DNA from: JBAYNS01 sp041678625
GTDB lineage: Bacteria > Patescibacteriota > Gracilibacteria > Peribacterales > Peribacteraceae
Assembly: GCA_041678625.1 (NCBI GenBank)
Contig: JBAYNS010000083.1
Span: 1-5,707, forward strand
Direction: 5' to 3'
Length of the DNA: 5,707 bases
The notes under the pieces are model-generated. The model was not told the DNA's origin. It made no database searches and saw nothing but the letters and a program-made list of their open reading frames with translations. Below, one piece after another: positions 1-4,904 of this stretch (its first letter is position 1; every line of letters starts with the position of its first letter). The position numbers and the translations under genes are program-made.

Positions 1-2
1 CT

Positions 3-1817
3 GTTCCCGATGTTGATCATACGGAAATCGGATTCCGTGCGGCGGAAGTTCGGTTTGCTATCAGTGTTCTAAAGGAAAATGCATCAAAAGATACACTTGC
101 CGTTGCAACAAAACTGGCAACCGAACGGGAAATTCTGCACGCAGTGACGCACACAGATATTCGTGGAATTATTGATCGTCTGCATGATTTGGAAGAGAAC
201 GATACAGAAGCGCAGTCTCAGATGAAGGAGAATCAGAAAATCGCCGAGGTCTTGGAACCGTGGATGGCTTTGCCTTATCCACTCAACGCACCACGGAAAA
301 CTGAGAATACCGTGCGTCTTTTGGGAGTAATCGCCACTGACAAACTTGTGCTACTGCGCGATGCGCTTACAGCCGCATGCCCACGAACGGAAATTGAAGA
401 TTGCGGCGCCACAGGTACATCAACGTCATGCGTTGCACATGTATGGAATGATGATATGCACGCTTTTGAGGAAATTGCCGTAGCACGCGGCTGGACGAAT
501 GTTGATCTGTCGGAGATGGATGGATACGCGCGGGAACTACACGAAGAAGCGCTCATGAAAGCTAAAGAGTGCGCCAGCCTGCGGCGTAAGAATGTGGAGA
601 AGCGCAAACAGCTTTCCGTTGAACTGCCGAACCTCATCAAAGTACAACGATACCTGCAGTGGCTCGATCAGAAGCAATCAGCGCGCGAAGCTATGTCTGC
701 GACAGAAACCACTGTGACTCTTTTGGGATGGTTGCCGAAAAAAGAAGTACCGCATCTGGAAAACCGGATTCAGAAGATGTCCCCTGCTACTGCTCTATTG
801 CGCGTGAAGCCGGATGACGGTGAAATTCAACCGGTGATGCTGCGGAACCCAAAAATCATTGCTCCTTTTGAGAGCGTTACCAATCTTTACGGGCTCCCTC
901 TCTATGATGAAATTGATCCAACCATTTCCCTTGCACCATTTTTTGCTCTGTACTTTGCACTCTGTCTAACAGATGCAGGATACGGAGCAGTGCTGGCGGT
1001 AATCTTCGGTACATACCTCCTGAGGAGTCGCAAAGGAATGCAGGAAGCCAAGCTTGCATGGCTACTCTTTTTGGGCGGGCTTATTACCGTTGTTGTCAGT
1101 ATCCCCTTCGGCGGATGGTTTGGACTGGCTCCGGAGCAGGTTCCTGCTTTCCTTACACGGACTACCGCGGAAGGAAAGCTGCTCTTTTTAGGACAAGTCT
1201 GGAACTTAAACGAATCATCCGGCATTACGTTCCTCCAAAATCTTTCGTTGGTTCTGGGAATCACCCATCTCTTCTATGGAATGTTCCTAGCCGGATACCA
1301 TAATTGGATTCACGGCAGAAAAGTGCAGGCGCTGTGGGTCAACTTCACGCCGCATATTTTGCTGGGCGCTGTGCTCTTCTTTGCTTTTGCACCACCAGAT
1401 CTGAAACAAATCGCACAGTACTCTCTCATCGCCGCACTGATTATTCTTGTGTGGGGGAAAGGGTATGGCGCTCGCTGGTTTGTCCGACCGCTTGTCGGCG
1501 TTATGGGAGTTATAAATCTTGCTATTAGCATGCTGAGTAATAGTTTGAGTTATCTGCGTTTGCTCGCGCTGGGTCTGGTAACAGGCGCCATTGCCATGGC
1601 GGTGAACCAGGTTGCCGTGCAGATGGGTAAACTTTTCCCATTATGGCTGGGTATTCCTGTGATTATTGCCATCTGCCTTGTTGGGCACCTGGTAAGTATT
1701 GCTCTGAATACTTTGGGGAGCTTTATCCACTCCGGTCGTCTGCAATTCATTGAATTCTTCAGTCAATTCTTTGAGGGCGGCGGAAAAGCCTTTGCTCCAT
1801 TCCGACGTTCTTTATAA
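3..1817 (+). CDS. ntpI: V/A-type ATPase subunit I (a-subunit homologue), 5' partial
   Basis: Membrane stator subunit of the rotary V/A-type ATPase. It supplies the ion half-channels beside the K ring and anchors the peripheral stalks. The frame is open to the window's left edge; 604 residues are visible. The family is usually about 600-660 residues, so only a few tens of N-terminal residues are probably missing. A GTG at 144 lies in frame but is unlikely to be the start, because the 47 codons before it read as normal subunit I sequence. Using visible-residue numbering, the soluble, partly coiled-coil N-terminal half runs to about residue 290 and includes GWLPKKE near 242. The membrane half follows, with multiple hydrophobic helices. 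Diagnostic motifs are DAGYG (324-328), SYLRLLALGL (516-525, essential-type Arg at 519) and GHLVSIALNTLGSFIHSGRL (561-580, second conserved Arg at 579), then QFIEFFSQFFEGGGKAFAPF. Both channel arginines are intact. Ends in TAA, 30 bp before K. Confidence 0.96.
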   Translation, partial: VPDVDHTEIGFRAAEVRFAISVLKENASKDTLAVATKLATEREILHAVTHTDIRGIIDRLHDLEENDTEAQSQMKENQKIAEVLEPWMALPYPLNAPRKTENTVRLLGVIATDKLVLLRDALTAACPRTEIEDCGATGTSTSCVAHVWNDDMHAFEEIAVARGWTNVDLSEMDGYARELHEEALMKAKECASLRRKNVEKRKQLSVELPNLIKVQRYLQWLDQKQSAREAMSATETTVTLLGWLPKKEVPHLENRIQKMSPATALLRVKPDDGEIQPVMLRNPKIIAPFESVTNLYGLPLYDEIDPTISLAPFFALYFALCLTDAGYGAVLAVIFGTYLLRSRKGMQEAKLAWLLFLGGLITVVVSIPFGGWFGLAPEQVPAFLTRTTAEGKLLFLGQVWNLNESSGITFLQNLSLVLGITHLFYGMFLAGYHNWIHGRKVQALWVNFTPHILLGAVLFFAFAPPDLKQIAQYSLIAALIILVWGKGYGARWFVRPLVGVMGVINLAISMLSNSLSYLRLLALGLVTGAIAMAVNQVAVQMGKLFPLWLGIPVIIAICLVGHLVSIALNTLGSFIHSGRLQFIEFFSQFFEGGGKAFAPFRRSL

Positions 1818-1847
1818 CTCTGTCTTACTTCTCTTCTCTTTTTTCCC
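1818..1847 (+). other. Pyrimidine-rich I-K intergenic spacer
   Basis: All 30 bases between the subunit I stop and the subunit K start are pyrimidines except G1822 and A1827. It ends in a run of six T and then CCC directly before the ATG. There is no purine-rich ribosome-binding box and no stem before the T-run, so it is not an intrinsic terminator. In the transcript it would be an unstructured CU tract ahead of the gene whose product is needed in most copies per complex. Any role in boosting K translation is inference. Confidence 0.6.
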
Positions 1848-2438
1848 ATGAAAATCTTTACTTCTCTTACCGCCGCAGCACTACTGGCACCAGTAGTAGC
1901 GTTGGCACAAGATGCTGAAGTTGTTGCAGAAGTTGCAACACATGCCGGTGCAGTTCAGTGGGGCCTTGCGATTGCATTCATCGGGGCAGCCACAGCGACT
2001 TTTCTGGCTTGTCTTGGCTCTATTATCGGAGTTAGCATGACCGGCCAAGCAGGTGCAGGTCTTCTGACGGAGAAGCCTGAGCTCGCCGGCAAAGTGATCA
2101 CCCTTACAGTGCTCCCCGGTTCACAGGGGCTCTACGGAATGGTGATCTCTCTGCTTTTCATCTTCAACTACGCCCCCGTAGTGAACGGCACAGTTGCGAT
2201 CAGTGTCAGCCAGGGTGTTGCACTCTTTGTAGCCAGCTTGCCTGTTGCCATCTGCTGTCTCACCTCCGCACCGTTTCAGGCAAAAGTGTGTTCCGCCGGA
2301 ATGCACATGCTTGCAAAGGACGACAAGCTTGCAGGACGCGTAATTACGCTCGCTGCTTTGGTGGAGACATACGCTCTGCTTGGATTCCTAATCTCGTTCT
2401 TCATGTTCAACAGCTTCAAAGCTGGGATCTTGGGTTAA
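1848..2438 (+). CDS. ntpK: V/A-type ATPase subunit K (duplicated proteolipid, rotor ring)
   Basis: Ion-carrying rotor-ring proteolipid of the membrane sector, 196 residues. It has two tandem c-type hairpins (about 36-107 and 115-192), so four core membrane helices. Hairpin 1 carries LPGSQGLYG (89-97) with no acidic residue. Hairpin 2 carries VETYALLGF (172-180), where Glu173 is the ion-binding carboxylate. From memory of E. hirae NtpK, the Na+ ligands L61, T64, Q65, Q110 and E139 correspond to L89, S92, Q93, Q144 and E173, a near-complete set that suggests Na+ coupling. The protein is about 40 residues longer than the E. hirae one, mostly through a signal-peptide-like N terminus: Lys2, a hydrophobic stretch 3-20, then ALA/Q at 18-21. 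The ATG at 1848 is preceded by TTTTTTCCC and lacks a Shine-Dalgarno box. One ring needs many copies of K, whereas I is present once. Confidence 0.96.
   Translation: MKIFTSLTAAALLAPVVALAQDAEVVAEVATHAGAVQWGLAIAFIGAATATFLACLGSIIGVSMTGQAGAGLLTEKPELAGKVITLTVLPGSQGLYGMVISLLFIFNYAPVVNGTVAISVSQGVALFVASLPVAICCLTSAPFQAKVCSAGMHMLAKDDKLAGRVITLAALVETYALLGFLISFFMFNSFKAGILG
1880..1897 (+). other. Small perfect inverted repeat early in subunit K gene
   Basis: ACTACTG (1880-1886) and CAGTAGT (1891-1897) are perfect reverse complements around GCAC, giving a 7-bp stem with a tetraloop in the mRNA. It lies about 33 bases into the coding region, within the codons of the signal-like segment. It has no T-run and is too weak and internal to be a terminator. 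It may be coincidental or may influence early K translation; the sequence alone cannot decide. Confidence 0.25.
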
Positions 2439-2461
2439 CCCCTAGCCCTAGCCCTAACCCC
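2439..2461 (+). repeat. Telomere-like C-run repeat in K-E spacer
   Basis: Four C-blocks (2439-2442, 2446-2448, 2452-2454, 2458-2461) are separated by TAG, TAG and TAA, a 6-7 base period. The minus strand therefore has four G-blocks with 3-base loops, which fits the standard G-quadruplex pattern; the plus strand could form an i-motif. It starts immediately after the K stop codon, and the junction contains the palindrome GGGTTAACCC (2432-2441) spanning that stop. The remaining spacer before subunit E is AATTCTC. It leaves no Shine-Dalgarno box for E. It resembles telomeric repeats only by composition. Confidence 0.8.
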
Positions 2462-2468
2462 AATTCTC

Positions 2469-3032
2469 ATGGCCTTACAAGACATCCTCGCAGCCATCTC
2501 GGCACAGGCAGACCGACGCATTACTGATGCGCGATCCAAACATCAGCGCAGCCTTACGCAATTGCGTGAGGAGAGTGAACGCGCGCTTTCCACAAAGAAG
2601 CAAGAGCTTGCTCTGCAGAAGACTCAGCGCAAAGCGCAGATGGAGGCAAAAGCGAAAACGCATGCCGCAATGCATGAGCGCAATGGAGAACTGAAAAAGA
2701 AGCGTGAACTTTTGGATCGTACTTATGCCGCAGTTGTAGAGGAACTCGCTAAGCTCCCCGATGAAAAAATCGAACCGCTTTTGCGTACGTGCCTGAAAAA
2801 CATTACGACAAAAGGCACTATTCATCCTTCGCATAAACATGAAAAACTCCTTACCAAACTTGCAGATTCGGGGCGATTTACTGTGGGGGAAACCATTGAC
2901 GCAAAAGGAGGATTCTTGTTTGTGTCGCAAACACGCGAACAGGATTGCACGCTGGAACATTTGGTTTCGGAAGTTCTGCGTCCGGCAACGGAGTTGGAAA
3001 CTTCTCATATGCTTTTTGCTCTTTCCGCATAA
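2469..3032 (+). CDS. ntpE: V/A-type ATPase subunit E (peripheral stalk)
   Basis: Peripheral-stalk (stator) subunit linking the catalytic head to subunit I, 187 residues, close to the usual family size of about 190-200. The N-terminal half (about 10-92) is a highly charged Lys/Arg/Glu/Gln-rich helix with coiled-coil character. It is expected to pair with a small G/H-type subunit that is not encoded in the window. The C-terminal domain shows the family features: a central helix pair (about 84-110), the GGFLF strand (147-151) after a variable segment, then an amphipathic helix with the sequence LEHLVSEVL (162-170). Identity rests on this architecture plus position between K and C. The family diverges quickly, so the match by eye is weaker than for its neighbours. 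The ATG at 2469 is the only sensible start and is preceded by CAATTCTC. The stop codon TAA directly abuts the C start codon. Confidence 0.88.
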   Translation: MALQDILAAISAQADRRITDARSKHQRSLTQLREESERALSTKKQELALQKTQRKAQMEAKAKTHAAMHERNGELKKKRELLDRTYAAVVEELAKLPDEKIEPLLRTCLKNITTKGTIHPSHKHEKLLTKLADSGRFTVGETIDAKGGFLFVSQTREQDCTLEHLVSEVLRPATELETSHMLFALSA

Positions 3033-4049
3033 ATGTCTGCACTATCTTCGTTCATCGGCCAGCACTTCGCTTTTGCGCATGGACGCATGGGAGTTCTAAA
3101 ACTCCTGTTCATGACACAATCCGATGTGGATCGTTTACTCGGTGCACACAGCGTGAAGGAGGTGGAAAAAATTCTCACTGAGCTCAAACTCACAAGCACT
3201 ATTGATCAGGGCATTAGCCAGGGATACGCAATTTTGAACGCTATTGGTTCCTGGATGCGAGGAGAGGTGGAGCAAATGTGCCCCGCTTCGCGTCAGGCAA
3301 CTTTCCGCATTCTGTGGCTGGAAGGCGATGCTCCTCTTTTGGCTTATCTGCTGAAGAAAAACCATAATCTGAATGCAGAAACAAGCAGAGAGCCGCTGCC
3401 GGCATTCACGGCATACGATCCACAGACTTTGGAATCTCTGGTGATGGAAGGGATCGAAAATGGGCTGCCTGAACATCTGTGTACGTTCGTTCGTGAACAG
3501 AAAGCTCTACAGAATCCTACTCCCCGTGATATTGAAACTGCTGTAGCTCAGTACATTTCCAATCTGCAACTTCGTCTTGCCCGCACAAGTGGCAGTCATC
3601 TTGTTCGCACGTACGTTGCACATCAGATAGACCTCAAGAATATCCGCACAGCTCTGCGTTTGCAGAATGCACTACCGCAGGAGACTATTCCTCACCTTTT
3701 GGAAGGTGGAACGATTTCCTGCCAACAGCTTGCACAAGGGACAACGGAAGGTATTACCGTTGCAATAGGACGTTCGGATCTGGGGATGCTCTTCCCTGCA
3801 AATCTGGAAAGTATTCTTACTGATCCTATTGATTTTGAGCGCAGTGCCGCGCATATCATCGCGCTGGATATTGCCCGCATGTGGAACGTTCCTCTCTCTA
3901 TTGAACCTCTCTTTGCCTTCGCGGCGATCACTCTCTCGCAACTTACCCTCCTGCGCACAATACTCATTGCAAAAATGAATGAGCTGTCTCCGCAGGAGAT
4001 CAAACGTATTTTACCGCCATTTTTAACCGCTTCCAATTTCGCCTCGTAA
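3033..4049 (+). CDS. ntpC: V/A-type ATPase subunit C (V-type d / AC39 homologue)
   Basis: Funnel-shaped central-rotor adaptor that seats the axle (D/F) on the K ring, 338 residues, a normal length for the family (about 330-350). It is largely alpha-helical with no membrane segment. Recognisable family segments are IDLKNIRTALRL (199-210), a GG pair at 225-226 after a short loop, and a C-terminal EPLFAFAAI...RTILIAKMN block (291-316) followed by LSPQEIKRIL. In most relatives the helix after EP carries more charged residues; here it is unusually Ala/Leu-rich. Its ATG immediately follows the E stop (TAAATG, zero spacing), which implies translational coupling by termination-reinitiation, because no ribosome-binding box precedes it. 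F begins 3 bp after its stop. Confidence 0.93.
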   Translation: MSALSSFIGQHFAFAHGRMGVLKLLFMTQSDVDRLLGAHSVKEVEKILTELKLTSTIDQGISQGYAILNAIGSWMRGEVEQMCPASRQATFRILWLEGDAPLLAYLLKKNHNLNAETSREPLPAFTAYDPQTLESLVMEGIENGLPEHLCTFVREQKALQNPTPRDIETAVAQYISNLQLRLARTSGSHLVRTYVAHQIDLKNIRTALRLQNALPQETIPHLLEGGTISCQQLAQGTTEGITVAIGRSDLGMLFPANLESILTDPIDFERSAAHIIALDIARMWNVPLSIEPLFAFAAITLSQLTLLRTILIAKMNELSPQEIKRILPPFLTASNFAS

Positions 4050-4052
4050 CCC

Positions 4053-4406
4053 ATGGCTCAGTATAGAATCGCCATCGTCGGCTCCCAGGAAGCAGTAGCA
4101 GGTTTTGCCCTGCTGGGTGTGGAAGTTGTGCCGGTCAACAAACCGCAGCAGGCGGTGGAAGAATTGTTCCGGCTCAAAAAGGAAACGCGACCGGACGAAA
4201 ACGGCGTGGAACGCCCCCTCTATGCAATCGTTTTTATTACGGAAGACCTCGCGAGCGGAATTTCTCCCGATGATGAGAAGAAGCTCGCTCGCGGCGCCTT
4301 GCCCGCCATTATTCCCCTTCCATCCCATAAAGGCTCTACAGGCTATGGCTTACAGAGACTCAAACGCATTGTGGAACAAGCTGTGGGATCGGATATCCTA
4401 AAATAA
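4053..4406 (+). CDS. ntpG: V/A-type ATPase subunit F (central axle)
   Basis: Small central-axle subunit that binds subunit D and helps transmit rotation, 117 residues; the family is about 100-115. It is called ntpG in Enterococcus and atpF elsewhere. The Rossmann-like N terminus is clear: RIAIVGSQEAVAGFALLGVE (5-24) as the first strand and helix, then a second helix around 31-43. YAIVFITEDLA (57-67) is the central strand, and ALPAIIPLP (82-90), GSTGYGL (94-100) and the C-terminal AVGSDIL (110-116) are near-canonical family signatures. A short charged insertion around 44-54 (ETRPDENGVER) is common in longer members. It begins 3 bp after subunit C (TAACCCATG), with no Shine-Dalgarno motif. In an uninterrupted operon of this type A would follow next; here an S23-family gene follows after 2 bp. 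Confidence 0.96.
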   Translation: MAQYRIAIVGSQEAVAGFALLGVEVVPVNKPQQAVEELFRLKKETRPDENGVERPLYAIVFITEDLASGISPDDEKKLARGALPAIIPLPSHKGSTGYGLQRLKRIVEQAVGSDILK

Positions 4407-4408
4407 CC

Positions 4409-4885
4409 ATGGATTCATCTTTATCATTGCAGGCTCAACAAAAAGGGATCAGGGACCAAGTATCGGGGACCAGGGAAACTGTAAAACAGTTTACTGATCT
4501 CGATGCATGGAAGCTAGCTCACGAGCTCTCGCTGAACATCTATCGATGGACACAGAAATACCCTGATAATGAAAAATATGGCCTCGTCTCTCAAATGCGA
4601 CGCGCAGCAGTCTCAATATCCTCAAACATCGCTGAGGGATTTGGAAGGTATAGCGCAGCTGATAAGAAAATGTTCTATATCATCGCACGTGCCTCCTGCT
4701 ACGAACTGGAATCGCAGATTCTCATAAGTCGCGATTTGAACTTTCTCGCCGTAGACAAGGCGACTGAGGAACTAGCCCTCTGTCAACATGTACAGCGTGC
4801 AATCAATGGGCTCATTGGAAGTATGAAACAACGAATCAGTCCTATTCCCCGATCCCCGATCCCCGATTCCGATATTTCCCTTTAA
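4409..4885 (+). CDS. Four-helix-bundle protein, S23/IVP family, inserted in ATPase operon
   Basis: A 158-residue member of the S23/IVP-type four-helix-bundle family, first known from intervening sequences in bacterial 23S rRNA genes and related in fold to the Avd protein of diversity-generating retroelements. Its molecular function is not known. Core signatures are FTDLDAWKLA (28-37), IYRWTQKYP (44-52), YGLVSQMRRAA (57-67), SSNIAEGFGR (71-80) and IARASCYELESQ (92-103), with a final helix to about 141. It is not an ATPase subunit. Residues 13-24 and 144-156 fall outside the conserved core and are encoded by G-rich and C-rich repeats. They look like low-complexity linkers created by repeat DNA rather than folded sequence. 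The ATG at 4409 (2 bp after F) is the only ATG before the core; an in-frame TTG at 4427 is less likely. Being co-directional and tightly spaced, it is probably co-transcribed with the ATPase. The frame is intact, so it may still be expressed. Confidence 0.93.
   Translation: MDSSLSLQAQQKGIRDQVSGTRETVKQFTDLDAWKLAHELSLNIYRWTQKYPDNEKYGLVSQMRRAAVSISSNIAEGFGRYSAADKKMFYIIARASCYELESQILISRDLNFLAVDKATEELALCQHVQRAINGLIGSMKQRISPIPRSPIPDSDISL
4445..4476 (+). repeat. G-rich imperfect direct repeat near 5' end of S23-family gene
   Basis: GGGATCAGGGA (4445-4455) recurs as GGGACCAGGGA (4466-4476), 10 of 11 bases identical, with a 21-base (seven-codon) period. It encodes GIRDQVS then GTRET. The tract has four runs of three or four G on the coding strand with loops of about 4, 10 and 4 bases, so the mRNA could form a loose G-quadruplex. 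Its second half (4462-4476) is complementary to the C-rich repeat at the gene's 3' end. Confidence 0.75.
4462..4867. repeat. Imperfect inverted repeat enclosing the S23 core
   Basis: The left arm ATCGGGGACCAGGGA (4462-4476) matches the reverse complement of the right arm TCCCCGATCCCCGAT at 13 of 15 positions. The right arm can be taken as 4846-4860 or, one repeat unit later, 4853-4867. The two arms bracket the conserved S23 domain. A folded transcript would place that core in a loop of roughly 370-380 bases. Both arms lie inside the reading frame. No target-site duplication or transposase accompanies them, so calling this an element boundary is inference. Confidence 0.55.
4847..4867 (+). repeat. 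(CCCCGAT)x3 heptanucleotide tandem repeat
   Basis: Three perfect copies of CCCCGAT are followed by a degenerate copy, TCCGAT (4868-4873), and preceded by CCTATT. In frame it encodes a Pro/Ser/Asp-rich tail, PRSPIPDSD, at the C terminus of the S23-family protein. The unit length of 7 is not a multiple of 3, so gain or loss of one copy would change the reading frame of the last residues and possibly move the stop codon toward the subunit A start. Confidence 0.9.
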
Positions 4886-4904
4886 TATTTTCTTCACTAA
4901 TCCC

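Noticed and set aside
275..640. Antisense open frame within subunit I
   Set aside because: Ser/Arg-rich translation with no recognisable domain; it lies wholly inside a well-supported gene.
2432..2461. Intrinsic terminator after subunit K
   Set aside because: GGGTTAACCC gives at most a 3-bp stem and no T-run follows; the C-run repeat is not terminator-like, and the operon continues.
2439..2461. CRISPR array or genuine telomere
   Set aside because: Repeat unit is only 6-7 bases without spacers, and it lies in a 30-bp gap inside an operon, not at a sequence end.
2475..3008. Long antisense open frame (177 codons) covering nearly all of subunit E
   Set aside because: It mirrors the E gene, its translation is Cys/Phe-rich with no family resemblance, and the plus-strand frame has clear E-subunit architecture and operon position.
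4409..4885. Diversity-generating retroelement accessory gene (Avd)
   Set aside because: The fold family is related, but there is no reverse transcriptase, template repeat or variable repeat in the window.
4391..4904. Target-site duplication flanking the S23 insert
   Set aside because: GATAT occurs on both sides (near 4391 and 4871) but the surrounding bases do not match beyond a few AT-rich positions, so no convincing direct repeat marks an insertion.
4409..4904. True 23S rRNA intervening sequence
   Set aside because: Neighbouring sequence is protein coding on both sides; no rRNA sequence is present.
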